This document shows, piece by piece, positions 10,081-21,348 of a DNA stretch of 64,000 nucleotides. Positions within the stretch are counted from its first letter, which is position 1; each line of letters starts with the position of its first letter. The translations under genes and the position numbers were made by a program. The stretch is from Peronospora farinosa (taxonomy: Eukaryota > Oomycota > Peronosporomycetes > Peronosporales > Peronosporaceae): positions 310,001 to 374,000 of the forward strand of contig CANTFK010000921.1 in assembly GCA_947646735.1 (NCBI GenBank). Direction: 5' to 3'. Under the pieces are notes generated by a model. The model was not told where the DNA came from. It did not search any database and worked only from the letters and a program-made list of their open reading frames with translations.

Positions 10081-10475
10081 ACAACCACCGCACCTTCCGG
10101 TATGGAATCAGTGGATGATGAACGTCATCACGCAACGCGTGATGATTACCGCTATCTGAGTGATCTCGAATGGAATGAGGTTCAGTGTATGGCTGAAATC
10201 ATCGGCAACCCTGCGGTTGGTGCCATGTTGCACTCCTTTGGCGGAGACGAACAGCATGCAACCATCGCCAAGTTCATACAACATGAATATGACGAAGTCG
10301 TAAAGAAACTCACCTTGCTACAGGAGCAAGGTTCTCAACAGGTTGACCTGTTGGGAGAACAGGCGCTCAACAAGCTGACTTGTTGATGCAGCAGGGTGCT
10401 TAAAAGTCTCAAATGTTGAGACAACAGAAGGCTAGTGCTGCTGCTACCGGTTCGACGCATATACGTCTGTGAAGA
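10081..10475 (+). pseudogene. A1 gag, 5' part (continues the element split by A2)
   Basis: After the duplication ACAAC the sequence resumes CACCGCACC…ATGGAATCA, exactly where the A2 leader would predict. The ORF from 10102 (94 codons, MESVDDERHHATRDDYRYL…) is about 80 percent identical by eye to the first gag ORF of A2 and stops at the same TGATG. Homology continues out of frame to about 10475 (ACAACAGAAGGCTAGTGCTG…ACGTC) and then ends abruptly. The rest of A1 is not found downstream. Confidence 0.85.
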
Positions 10476-10893
10476 AGTACCAGGGAATGGAGGCCCTTTG
10501 CAGTTTATATAATAGCTGGCGTGAAGGGTCTCGGTCAATCTCTCGAATGAATGACAGGGGGTGACCAGGACCCCGAAATGACCCAGGTTCCTGAGGTCAG
10601 AGAAGGTACAAGATTGCCCTCTAGTGCTGAGCCGGGAGCCCGAAGGTCCAGTGTGCCGAGGGTTGTCCGGGTTCCTGGGGTGGACCAGGACTCAAGGTGG
10701 ACCAGGATCCAAGGTTGACCCATCACCCCAGGTGGACCAGGATCCAAGGTTGACTCGGCACCCCAGGTGGACCAGGATCCAAGGTTGACTCGGCACCCCA
10801 GGTGAACCAAGACTCAAGGTGAACCAGAACCCAAGGTGTACCAGGACCCAAGGTGGACCAGGACCAAAGGTTGACCCGGCACCCCAGGTGACC
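10476..10893. repeat. GC-rich stretch with 35-bp minisatellite
   Basis: From about 10676 to 10893 a unit near GGACCAGGATCCAAGGTTGA (35 bp with its spacer, itself made of two 17-18-bp half units) repeats several times with drift. No gene is credible here. It abuts the point where the inverted pol of B1 breaks off. By analogy with B2, whose LTR also holds a minisatellite, it may be the outer part of the B1 5' LTR left behind by an inversion; that is inference. Confidence 0.6.
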
Positions 10894-10894
10894 T

Positions 10895-11725
10895 GGGCAA
10901 CGGTAGATTATACAAGGACTAGAGATCCTTAGGGTGGGCGTCCAATCTTTTCGCAGATACTTGATGGCCACAGATAGTATACCTTTTAACATCCCCATGA
11001 GATTTTGACCGCGCTAATTAATAAGTTGCACTTGTCACATACCTCCAAAAGTCCTTCCACCTTGACGCATAAGTCATCCCATGACTCCGAGGTCACTAAA
11101 ATGTCATCGATATATATCCTACATCCTAATATAGACTTCTTTAAATCCACCTCAGATTGTCCAATTTCGAACAGGTCCTCTTGTTTGTCAGAGCTGGACA
11201 ATGAGGAAATCGTAAGAAAGATTTTTAAAGCATTATCTAACAATCTCTGGTAGATTTGCGGCGCGTTCTTTAGTCCAAACGGCATTCTTCTCCACTTAAA
11301 CAATCCAAACGGAGTCACAAATGCCGAAATCATCAAGCCCTCTCAGTCATACTAATTACCCGAAATTTACTAGCCATATCCAGCGAGCAATACCATAAGG
11401 CTTTGTCCAAATCTTCCAACAATTCGCTGACGAGAGGCATAGGGTACACCATGAGACGTGTCAACTCGTTCACCATCCGGTAATCGATGCACAACCTTAT
11501 ATCCAATCCATTTTTCTTGACGATGATCGCGATTGGGCTGGCCCATGGTGAGGTAGAAGGCTGGATGATTTTAGACGATAGCAGGCCCTTTATTAGGTCC
11601 GACAGCTTCTCCCTAAACTGAGGGGCACATCGTACACGTTGGGCGATAGGCCGTGCATTTCCTACATCGATGTCGCACACCGCTCCTCGGGCTGCCGGGG
11701 ATAACGCGTTGCCTTTTCCAATCAA
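10895..11725 (-). pseudogene. B1 reverse transcriptase (inverted half)
   Basis: 11725-11333 encodes the fingers (IDVGNARPIAQRVR, IIQPSTSPWASPIAIIVKK, RLCIDYRMVNELT). 11336-10986 encodes the palm with FGLKNAPQIYQRLLDNAL and the intact catalytic CRIYIDDILVTS. One frameshift separates them, and further stops follow below 10986, where weak similarity reaches AHPKDL-x-SLYNLPLP before the minisatellite. Same lineage as B2, distinct from A, C and D. The protein should go on into RNase H but here meets the repeat; the continuation lies at 16421 on the other strand. Confidence 0.85.
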
Positions 11726-11776
11726 CAGATGTCGTTTCTGCCAAATGGCGGAGTCGGTCCACTTGTCCCTTTGGAG

Positions 11777-12910
11777 TTACACCAGGGTCTGGAATTTGGA
11801 TATCTTCCTTCGTGACTTCGTTGTAGAAGGGGCGACCTCAGGGATAATCGACCAGTTGTTGTCAATATCTTTCGCGCATAGCTCTCCACTCTCGTGGACC
11901 CAGACCTGGTCATCGGCTATATTTGCCTCGGCTCCATTATCTTGTTGGCCCATCTGCGATCGAACCTCCTCCATTCCGAGCTCGTCATCTCTTGGGGCTT
12001 CTTTGCCCAGGCTGACTCCTGCTGGTTGGTTCCCATCGAAAGCGTCATCTTCTGCCTCCGAGTCAGGCCATGCTGACTCGAATCCCCTCGAATGAACACC
12101 CAGCACTGTGATAACCAGTGGGACTTGGGCCCTGTTTTTAACAATATGTTTTTTGGGGTCTTATACTAGTTTTTTTATTATAAGACCTTGGTATCCTTCT
12201 TCTAAAAGGGTCCGGAGTCTGCTTTGTCAGTGGTAGCTTGGTAGGCTAGGTTCTGCCATTCATCATACCTCCTAGAACCTACTGACACAAATCCTTGAGA
12301 TCGAGACATCCGGTCCTTGGATAGCCAAATACCAAGTTTAGTATCATTATGCATGATTAAATTCTTGTCACTAATATCGGTAACTCTTAAAACACTGGCG
12401 CTATCCATACCCATGTACCATTGTTGTCACCCATCCGTCTCCACGACTAATCCATAATTTTCACTGATCTGATACAGACCTCTTCAACGGAACCTCCACG
12501 TACTTAGTCGCTGGCAAATTCACATACTGGCCTTATTTCACTTCAGATATGTGTCCGATATATAATTTCTTGCGACCTTCCAGCTGGATTCGCACTTCAT
12601 CTAGTAAGCAAATAGTGCCATCTGCCATGTCTAATCGGAATTCGGCTGGAACCATAAAATCCATTTCCAAGAGTGCATTTTGAACAATTAGGGAACCGAC
12701 CCATACATTAAGAAATATACTAGTACCCCGCTCAACGTAATCTTCACCTTTGTCCTTCCTTCCGTAAAAATACACAACTTCTCCAAACCAACAAAATCTT
12801 GTCTTTCGCTCGTATCGATCTGGCAGCCTTCCTACCGATTAAAGGCGATATCTAAAATCGATACCTCGGCACCTGAATCGAAGAGCAGATTCGCGCTAAT
12901 ATTTTTAACC
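11777..12910 (-). pseudogene. B1 protease and protease-RT linker
   Basis: Near 12860-12910 the minus strand reads NLLFDSGAEVSILD, the retropepsin active site. 12775-12533 gives the C-terminal part (ALLEMDFMVPAEFRLD, then DGTICLLDEVRIQLEGRKK). 12414-12202 and 12106-11777 carry the linker, including GFVSVGSRRYDEWQNL, matched in B2. At least four frame changes; not functional. Confidence 0.75.
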
Positions 12911-13049
12911 TTCCAGAGGCCTTAGCCTCTTTGAACCATTTTTGGGGTATGAAGTTTCCAGTATCCTCTTTATTCCCCCGGCAATAACTCCAGCATCTAC
13001 ACCGTCTCTTCTCGCGTATATTCATCGCATATACGTGCATTGGCCACAA

Positions 13050-15707
13050 TAGCTACAGAATTAATGCAGAGGTCCGATGTATTTCCAGCCAATTTTTCAC
13101 CTTAACGACTTTCTCCACCGGATGCTTCTTCCCAAATGCATAAATGCAACAATCAGAACGCCCGGCTCTTAACAAATTCAAACCTGGCGAGCGTCCTATT
13201 TTTTACATCTTCTCCGCGGCCTTAGGCAGCTTCCTCGCGTGCTTGGTAAGGTTGTGTCACTGGCGAATCAAGTTGTAAAAAACTTCTATCTGGCACTTGT
13301 TCACGTCGTGAACCTCGTTATACCCACGAAACACAAATATGCAGCGGTCATCCGGGTGGCCCTTCTGTTGACAGCGTTCGAAGACTAGCTGCTTTCAAAA
13401 GTCCAGGTCCCCATGCTTCTTTGATCTAAAATGGGTACACTTTATCAGTGGGGCCTCTGAGCCCGATCTTTGTCCGGGACCCTCCGACGCATGTCGGCTC
13501 CGATCTGGATCCGAACCTTGATGGTATCGAGGTCCATCCACGTCTCGAGACCTACCAGTGTGGGCTTTGGTCGCCACCGCATATATTTCGTCACAGGTAC
13601 CCTTCCCCCTCAGATCCACTAAAGCTGAAATCTTGTTCACCTTCACTTCCCGATGTAGCTCAAATGGCTTGGACGGGACGTCTTGGTTGGTTTTGGTATA
13701 TACTCGGTCGGGGAAGTCGGGGCCTTCTGAAGAAACTTGCTGGGCTTAACCAGGAACTTTCCATGACGCGCCTTCGCTCGCTGGCGAGCTAACAGAACTT
13801 CTTCCAGGTCATCTGCATCCTAAATTCTAAGCATGGTGGGCTGGTACGGCAATGTTCGATCGTACAAAGTTTCCGCGTAATGTTACGCATGTTCACGTTT
13901 CACTTGAGGGGCCCAGTCTTAATTTTTAGTTTGGCCCTAAGCCCCACCATATTCAAACGATAAAAAAATCACAGTGTGACTCGTCGAATCTCTTCCTTGA
14001 ATGATAATACTGCCAGGCCATATACACACCTAGGCCGCAGGAGTGGGCTTGAAATTCTTGTAGAATTATCTTTCAGTCATCAGACCCAGTTGTCGATACC
14101 AATCTTAAGCAGGACCCGTGAGAAGATCCCCAAAAATGAGACATCTCTCACTGTCTGGCGCTTGGTCTCGGATAAACGCAGTTTTCACTTTGGCGCCCCA
14201 GCTTCGGGCGCGGTCCTCATCATGATCCCTTCCGTTTAATCTTTTAAGTCTGACAAGGCTGACACTCGGATACGGGGAATAACGGTGGGGGCTTCACCTG
14301 CTGTAGCCTTGGCCACTCTAGCTCGTGCTTAGGTATGTTTGCTTATCGTGCGAATAATACGCAATAGCGAGTATAGACTGCGTTCTTCCGGAAACGTCAG
14401 ATCATCTGGATCACATTCTCCATTAAAAGACACTGTAGACATCCAAGAACTCACGTGGTGACACCAGGTGATCGATTCGTTGGGAGGGCTTGGGGCAAAT
14501 TGGCTCTTGGTCTCTCATGATCTGTCCCCTGTCCTATGCATTTTGGATGGGCCCCATCTCCTCTAAGCACTTAGCCATCGACTTTTCAAAATCTGATTGG
14601 AGTGCAACAGGGGACACTGCCTCAGGCTTTACATTCTGATCAATTCCTGTGCCTAGAAACCCTGGCTCCACTTTGCACCGGCCGCCTGTCACATCTTCAC
14701 GTACTTGTGGATGGGCCCTCGGGATTGCTGCATCCATCTGTCCTGCTTCGCGAATCCGTGCTTCGAGCAAAGCTGCACCGGTTGCCCCAGCTGCATCTGA
14801 TCCACTGTGTCCATTAGGGCCGAGACCATAGACGAAGTGGCCGACTCGTACTGGAATCTCGGTGATGATTCATCGTGGGAACCTGCTGAAGAGCCTAGGC
14901 CAGGAACAGCTGCTGTACCCACGTGACGGGGTACATCCTTGGGAGATCCTCACCCCACTAACGCCTTGATATGACCATGCAAGGCCACCAGGGTCTTCTT
15001 CAAGGTCTCGAACCCGAAATCACAGAGGGTCTCAACAGTGTAATTTCCAGCAGCCATCCCTGCTTTGTGAAGCAGGTTCATTAGGGCCTTTAAGACTTTC
15101 AGGTCTGTATTTTGCGGACGACAGGGACGTTATCGGTCCATGGACCTGATCAAGCAGCTTGACCTTGAAAGTCTTCATCACCGGGTCCTTTCGCAAAAAC
15201 TTCTTCAACTTACTGCGGTGATATGCTTCTTTCAGTTCCTCTTCCGTACTGTCCTTACTAGCCACACCTTGGATCCTCCCCGACTCTTCCGTCGTGTCTC
15301 CGCCTGTTGGTGCCTTCATCTTGGTATGCTTCTTTTGCTTGTTCTTGGGCACCTTTGGCTCTTGAGTGGTAGGTTGGGAGACTAGTTTCGGGGTCCCTTG
15401 TTTTTTAGCTTTCGCTGTCAAACTTGGGACCCCTTGACCATAATGCTTATTATGGCCCACGATGTCGTCTTCAATGAAGACAATCGGGAGGGTTTTTAGG
15501 CTTATATTCATATTCCACCTTGACCTCAATGGCAGAGATTCTCCCCGGGCTCTGCAGGTCCTCCGATCCTTCTTCCTTCTTGATCACTGGCGATCCAGTT
15601 TCCAGTGTCTTGGTCGTCCCTCGGTCTATTTTGACCTTTGTCTTATCTTCTTCGTGGGGCTTGCGGTGAAATCCCGCGTCTCTCGAAGATCCGGGCACGC
15701 GCACCAT
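13050..15707 (-). pseudogene. B1 gag
   Basis: The start codon ATG at 15707-15705 lies at the primer-binding site and gives MVRVPGSSRDAGFHRK, matched by MVRVPGYSGDSGFHRE in B2. Frames 15752-15471 and 15529-15032 carry a basic, Lys-rich N-terminal part with EELKEAYHRSKLKKFLRKDP, matched by EELERCFHQKELKNLLSSDP in B2. The C-terminus (13646-13200) has a multi-cysteine zinc region starting CTHFRSKKHGD, with a second Cys/His set like that of B2 (CQ-x2-GHPDDRC). Many frameshifts. The stretch 13650-14530 is only weakly recognisable. Confidence 0.65.
15689..15706 (-). other. Primer-binding site of B1
   Basis: TGGTGCGCGTGCCCGGAT on the minus strand, one base after the LTR end CACCACA. Identical over 18 bases to the site of B2 (34715-34732). 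It would pair with a tRNA whose 3' end fits a T-stem/acceptor pattern (CCGGG-CACGCGC-A-CCA). Confidence 0.8.
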
Positions 15708-16400
15708 TGTGGTGGAGTGGATTCTCAAACAACGTAGGAGATCCAAAAACACACACAGCGCCGGACTGCCGACTTACGGAGGGGGTACCCCGATACCGTG
15801 TCATGTTAGCCTTGGGTCTCACCTTGTGTACCCGTCGGCTTGGCTGGTCTTGCTCCTCGTTAGACGCAGAAGACTTATAGACTTGGTCCTTGTGTAGAAG
15901 AACTTGGTGGTCTCCGAGTGGATATGCTTCACTCGGGACCGGGTTTTTTGTGCCCGATCGACTGAGTCGAGAGCGATGCACCTGGTACTATGTTCCCCTT
16001 TGGTGGCTGACTGTTCTTGGTCCTTGGACCCCTTTGTGTTCTTCCCCGTAGGGAAACCGCTTCCTGTAGCGGGTTTTGGGTGTCTTGACACTTACTTGAC
16101 ACCTCAGGCCAACTATCCTGAGGTTCAACTTGCGTAGCTTGAGCCTCCTAACACCTGCTGACGTTAAGAGGCCAAAGGGTATCCCTCCCGGAAGAGGTGA
16201 GGCGACGGAGAAGCTTGGAAGTGGCGCTTAAAGCTGCCACGTGTAAAGCAAATTAGAGTGTGTTTATTAATCTTATTCTCTGTATGCTTTTCTTGCCTAC
16301 CCTAACCCTTCGCTCTAGATGACACCACGTGTTAACTCCTGAAAGAACGGCTGGCTCTTTTGGGACATGGGACTTGTACCGGATCTGCACTTTAGGGAAT
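15708..16400 (-). repeat. B1 5' LTR, inner part (right end uncertain)
   Basis: Begins TGTGGTGGAGTGG next to the primer-binding site, and similarity to the B2 LTR is clear for the first 150 bases (GACCGACT..CGGAGGGGGTAC.CCG, GTGTACCCGTCGG). Further right it diverges. The element should continue with U3, but coding sequence on the other strand starts at about 16421, so the LTR is cut by the inversion breakpoint. Confidence 0.6.
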
Positions 16401-16420
16401 CTTTGTACCTTTTATAACCT

Positions 16421-16962
16421 TGGATAACCTCCACCCTAAAAGCTATGGATTCGTTTCTCGGGATTCTCAACTACTACAGTCGGTTTTTAGAAGACTACGC
16501 CATTTATGCGTCAATATTGTACGAGCTAAGGGAAGTGGATTGCCACGTATTACGAAACCGGATAAGCAGGACGGGGGAGATGACCAGGAGGAGGACCGAT
16601 GGGCCCGGGTGCAGGTGGCATTTACTATGTTAAAGTATAAGATCGCCACTGCCCCAATCCTCCGCCATTTCGATCCAGACCGAAAACCTGTCATTATCGT
16701 CTATGCTAGCGAGTGGGCCATCTCGGCGTTCCTTGTACAGGAGTATGAGGGTGTATATATACCAGTAACTTTTACAAGCCGGACATTGAAGCCGAATGAG
16801 ATTAATTATGGCTTGGTGGAGAAGGAAGTGCTAGCATTATTGCGGATATTGAACCTTTGCTATAAATTGCTGGTTACCCGTCCAATCAAGGTTCTAACTC
16901 GACATTTCACGTCAGCGTGGTTGGTCCGGTCACCAGGTCTTCATGTTCCTCTTAGAAATTAG
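16421..16962 (+). pseudogene. B1 connection and first (native) RNase H
   Basis: Starts with TLKAMDSFLGILNYYSRF, then IYASILYELRE, the RT connection, exactly the part missing after 10895 on the other strand. Then WARVQVAFTMLKYKIATAPILRHFDPDR and the RNase H block VIIVYASEWAISAFLVQ. The canonical DAS is YAS here and YAN in B2, so the first catalytic Asp is lost in both copies. SRTLKPNEINYGLVEKEVLALLRIL retains the Glu. The frame breaks after a plausible HFTSAWL. Confidence 0.8.
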
Positions 16963-16983
16963 GCTGCACTCCTGTCCCAATGG

Positions 16984-17553
16984 ATGCTGGAAGTGGTCAA
17001 GTGTAAGCGGGGCGACGATAAAATACTGGGGACATTGGCAGCCAGCATAACGCCTCGCAAAAATGTGGACTCCATCTTGTCCTCGATTGCCCCTAGGAAG
17101 CACCCGCGCCCAACTATAACGGTGGTTCTCTCTACGGTTGAGCCCAAGGAAAGCCTCTATGTGGTCAAATTTAATGGGTCGTCACGAGTTAAGCGTGGAG
17201 GAGGGGTATTCAGTGCTATTGTGTGGCAACTTCCAGGATGGACTGTGGCCGCCGATGCTTCCCGATATTTGACTGAAGCAACAGGGAATGAGGCAGAGAA
17301 TGAAGACCTATTGTCATGTTTCCTTCTACTGGAGAACTTTGAAAGTAGGCGTCTGATTGTATGTGGAGATTTTAACCTGAACATCCGACAGATGAAAGGA
17401 GAAATCGAGTGTAAGGCGCAGGGCCTGACAGCACGACGGTCGAAGGCCCTGGGAAAACTTAGGTCCTGGCTCGTTCATGAGTTCCTACACATGAAGCACG
17501 AATGGAATCAAAGTGCAGACCAACTTGCTAACGCGGCCCTACACCAGCAATAG
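16984..17553 (+). pseudogene. B1 second RNase H (aRNH-type)
   Basis: 190 codons aligning with 28600-29204 of B2. Motifs: VVKFNGSSRVKRGGG (usual first Asp replaced by Asn), TGNEAENEDLL (Glu), VCGDFNLNIRQM (Asp) and LHMKHEWNQSADQLANAAL (His/Asp end). An extra RNase H after the native one is described for oomycete Gypsy elements as convergent with plant Tat elements. Its presence together with a decayed native domain fits replacement of function. Mostly open, so relatively well kept. Confidence 0.75.
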
Positions 17554-18960
17554 GGTGTAGATATACAGTAGTACCGGAAGAAGAGTACAAGGACCTCGAA
17601 GCAATTAATCGTCAACCTATGATTTTGGCACCCAAGGATCAAAACCCTGCACTGCAAGTTGCAGCCGTTACAAGGTCTCGGGCCCTAGCCAGAATGACGA
17701 CGGAAGCCTTGATGGAGAAAGTAGTGCAACGGATAATGATCGAGCGAATTGCATCAGCCCAAGATGAAGAGATGTGGATACGCGGTTTGAAAGTATAACT
17801 ACGGGGTAAATTGAAGCAGTTTATCGGCAGAAATGCCATCCACGTGTGGAAAGATCGAGATGAACTACGCTTTGGAGGATGACGAGCTTATTTGTACTGC
17901 CCTTACCTGGGAACAACTAACGAGGATCGTGATGGAGTGATCTGGCTAGGGATACTGAAAGCCTATAACAAGACTTTCGACATCAGTATCCCACCAGTTT
18001 AAAGAGAACAACAGGGAATCAGCCGTACAACACAGCAAACCCGAAAATATTTCCATTGAAGAGGCTTATTAAGGTGTGTTTAACGTTAGTTTGGAGCTTG
18101 TGTGGACTGTGGGACTGGCAAAAGTGGTCTCACCTTGCGAGAAAGGACCCCAGGAAAATATATAAGCTCCTGTCCGTTCCAAGTTATCGCGATTGATCAT
18201 ATATCATCTTCGCCTAAGTCATTAGAGAATAATAAGGAGCTGTTGATTTGGGTGAATTTGTTTCGTAGATTTGTGATTGCCAAGGCTAGCTCGTCGAGGT
18301 TTTTCAAACCTAGGCGTAGGGCTACGAAGAGTGCGTTTTACGTCGGTTCGGGGCCAGTGAGGCGATCGGAAACGACAGAGATCACTGTTTCATGTCAAAC
18401 AATTTTCGCACCTTCAATCGCATTGTGGGCAGAAACAGCGAGCTACTATGGCGTGCCGAATACAGGACAATGGTACAGCAGAAAGAATAGTGCAGACTAT
18501 CACACGGTCCATCAAATTGTATGTGTCAGAGGTGGACCGGAAAGAATGGAATTTCTATGCAAAAAAGCTTACTTTCGCGTTAAATACGGCACAGAACCGG
18601 ATTCAAAAGAAGATGCCATTCTTCTTGGTACATGGCTGGGATGCTTGAAGTACTCTAGAAGCCAGGATACCTTTGGGCAGCATCAAGCGGCGTGAATGGA
18701 ACTTGACGATGGCGTTATAGCGTGCAACGTCATATCACCGAGCGAGAGAACAGGTCAACAAATTATTGCGATCAACGATGGAAGGCCAATCTCAGGGCCA
18801 CAATGAGGAGGTGGTTAATGACAATATTGAGGTAGAGTCCCAAGTAAGGTTATACTTTGGACCGGGTCACGGAGGGCTATGCTCGAAAGGTGACACACCT
18901 ATGGCATGGGCCGTTCCGAGTAAGGGAACTGGTGTGTGACTTTGTCGTTCGTTTAGACAT
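17554..18960 (+). pseudogene. B1 integrase
   Basis: 17600-18100 carries the N-terminal region (RIASAQDEEMWIRGLKV, matched by RIRQAQDEENWISNLKT of B2) with stops. 18102-18695 and the overlapping frame at 18448-18648 carry the core: FQVIAIDHISSSPKSLENNKE (first Asp), YGVPNTGQWYSRK in one frame and GTAERIVQTITRSIKLYV (Glu) in the other, and TFALNTAQNRIQKKMPFF. Several frameshifts. Confidence 0.75.
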
Positions 18961-19458
18961 CAGTGGTACAGACTACCGTATATACTCGTTGGCTACATTT
19001 CGAAGTTGAAGCTGGTCCGGCAATACCCTGATAGACCAGATACGGTACTGGTTGTAGACGAAGAGGACCGGGTGGATTTTGATGAGGCTCTATTGCCAGA
19101 AGACAGTTGGGTTGCGGAATTGGAAGACGACGAATACAAATTAAAAAAGATTCTGGACAGACGTATGGGAAGGAAAAATCGGTACGGACGGATCCAGTGT
19201 GAATATCTGGTACAATGGAAAGGATATTCTGACCCGTCATCGGTAGATGAGGTGGACCTTAACTGCGGAGGATTGCTTATGGACTATGAGCGCACGCAGG
19301 CTACTCGGAACTGGTTCAAGGCAAAAGATAGTCATGAGGAGAAGTGGGGAAAGTGCATATTGAGAAGGCCAATATGTTGCAAGAAGGAGGTGGTATTTGT
19401 TATACATATACGAATAGGTCAAATTACATGCTCGAGAGTGCGGCAGCGCAGAAGATAA
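18961..19458 (+). pseudogene. B1 integrase tail and chromodomain
   Basis: The open stretch encodes RVDFDEALLPEDSW, LKKILDRRMGRKNRYGR and CEYLVQWKGYSDPS: a chromodomain with an inserted basic loop, then DLNCGGLLMDYERTQATRNWF. The same order is found in B2 (26868-27150). Terminal domain of pol, targeting chromatin. Ends in about 120 codons without clear similarity. Confidence 0.75.
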
Positions 19459-19816
19459 TGCAAAGTATTGTGAAGCCCCGAAGGCCCAAGGCCCCGAGGG
19501 CCCAGGGCCCCAAGGGTTAGGGCCTTACTCGGATGAGGCTAAAAAATCGGAAGTTACTATGGAGAAGCACTAAAGTAGAATGACTACTACGTATACGCGA
19601 AAAGCTAACGAAAAGTCTACGCACTGTTGCTCGTATAGAATTTGCCAGAGAGACATGGAATATGAAAGGCGATGTTTTCCTATATAATCTTTGATAGAGG
19701 ACGCGCCAGGTTTCAGTGTCTTCTGCTGCCTGTAACGCCCCCAAAAGAACCGCCTGAGTATTCCCACTCTCGACATTCGAGTACCCGACTATCAGCTGAC
19801 GGGCCGAAAAAATAAA
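19459..19816 (+). other. B1 3' untranslated region, no gene seen
   Basis: Contains a short G/C-rich direct repeat (GAAGGCCCAAGGCCCCGAGG, 19475-19515) and otherwise unique sequence between the chromodomain and the antisense ORF. Short open frames here have no similarity to anything else in the window. Confidence 0.4.
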
Positions 19817-20180
19817 TTAGAAGTAGGGATCAAGCAGTACTTCCAAGTCACAGTGACCTGCCACCAACCTTTTCCAAGACTTTCTTAAGAACCTCCATCC
19901 AAGCCTCTGCAAACCTGGCCTAACGCTTCTTCCTTGCATTGAAGAGCCGAGAGGCGTATTGGCTCTTCGCACGAAGTGCCATAGACAGATGGAGGCGGTT
20001 TCGGTCTTCCCATAGGACCTGACGTGACGCGTCGGCGTAAGCGTCATAAAGCTTCACAAGGCCGACAAACCAGCTGGACACCGAGAAAAAAATAGGATCT
20101 ACGGCCACGACCCCTCGTCCCAGGGACGCGAGTCCATCAACCGCTGATGCTACGAGTCCTCCATGAGGCCTTCGATCCAA
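19817..20180 (-). pseudogene. Antisense ORF of B1, C-terminal part
   Basis: Antisense to the B1 chromodomain half and downstream of it. Frame 20180-19920 gives VDPIFFSVSSWFVGLVKLYD, then RQVLWEDRNRLHLSMALRAK and LFNARKKR. Frame 20047-19817 gives FLRKSWKRLVAGHCDLEVLLDPYF and a stop. Both match the end of the B2 antisense ORF: IDPISFQRNGWFETLLTQYY, CQALWEASHFLPISVAQRR, LFKERKQRR, VVQLILQGMINGHCDLNILL-DPFF. The N-terminal coiled-coil part is not found; the sequence changes to element C near 20225. Function unknown. Confidence 0.65.
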
Positions 20181-20224
20181 CCTAGGGAGCTCCGAGTCTT
20201 CTGGTCATCAAAGGAATCAATCTA

Positions 20225-21348
20225 AGATAGTGGAAGCGATACTTCGGAATATATATCATGTGGCGTCATCTGCGTGATAACGAAGGGCCATATCTGAAAT
20301 GACGCACTTTTGCAAGTTAACGTATAATTGGGCGTCACCCAGAGTCTGCACCACAGCGTCTAATAACGCTTGTGCGACTCTATTGCGCTCAGACCGTCCT
20401 CCGTCCTTTTATGCACGAATTCGTTGACAAAGTAATGGGGTGCGTAGAAAAGGTACTGACGCTTCACATGAGCCATTACTCGGTTGAATGTTGCCGGAGG
20501 ATTTTACAACCCTTGTGGCATTGCAAGCCACTCCCACAGCATATCGCTTGGGGTGCTTACTACCGTCTTGGCTACATCAGTATCTCTCATGATAACTTGA
20601 TAGTAGCCAATATTTAAATTTAACGCGTAAGATTTAGTTAAATTTCCCACGAATTTCATTAAGATATTTTTCTACGGGATCGGCGTTTGCGCCGGAATGG
20701 TAGCCGTGTTTAGCTTGTTATAAGCTTGAACCACGCGCCATCCACCCGTGGCATTACGCACACAGAAGGTCGGGATGCAGTGAGGCGACTTGCTCTCACG
20801 TTTATGTCCCGCCTTGGATCGCTTGTCGAAGAACTCATCGATGTAATCGACTTGTTCCTTCGGCAACGGCCATTGCCTGGTCACACAATACTTGGTGACA
20901 GGTTTCAGGTCAATTTCGTGCCTGATGCCCCTATCGGCCGGTAGGCGGCTCGGCACTTCTGCTGGAAACACATCACGGTGTTTCCACAGAACATCATAGA
21001 ACGGGCTGTCCTTCAAGGCATCCCCAGCAGCGAACCGTTTCATTTTGTCGGTCTCCAAGACGCTCTCATCCATTGTGGATGAAGAGCAACAGTCCACCAC
21101 GTTCTCTTCTGGAACTGGTGCGCTATCTCGTGGATCTTTCCTTCCTTTAGTTCGGACAGGAACAAATCCCACGTCATCTCCGAGAGATTTACTATCTCCT
21201 CGGCAGATGCCAAGACAAGTTGAAGCACCTCAACTGAGGATGCCTCCGGCATTTTGTCTTCGACGGCCTCGAACAACTCGTTCGTAGGTCCGTCCTCTTG
21301 GACCGAGACTGATCCAAGGGTCACTCGTTTCGACGTGCCCTTGATCGT
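20225..21348 (-). pseudogene. Element C reverse transcriptase
   Basis: 21172-20672 encodes the RT start: [70 protein letters not shown]. From 20650 to 20290 shifted frames still read NLNIGYYQVIMRD, STPSDMLWEWLAMPQGL and FNRVMAH, then FVNEFVHK where YFDD-x-FVHS is expected, so the catalytic site is destroyed. Close to elements A and D, not B. Nothing of RNase H or integrase follows. Confidence 0.8.

Noticed and set aside
10676..10893. CRISPR-like array
   Set aside because: Units are contiguous and drifting, without distinct spacers, and the genome is eukaryotic. The same holds for the repeats at 23622 and 26510.
19570..19776. Short minus-strand frames between the B1 chromodomain and its antisense ORF
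   Set aside because: No similarity to the corresponding part of B2 and no consistent frame; treated as untranslated region.
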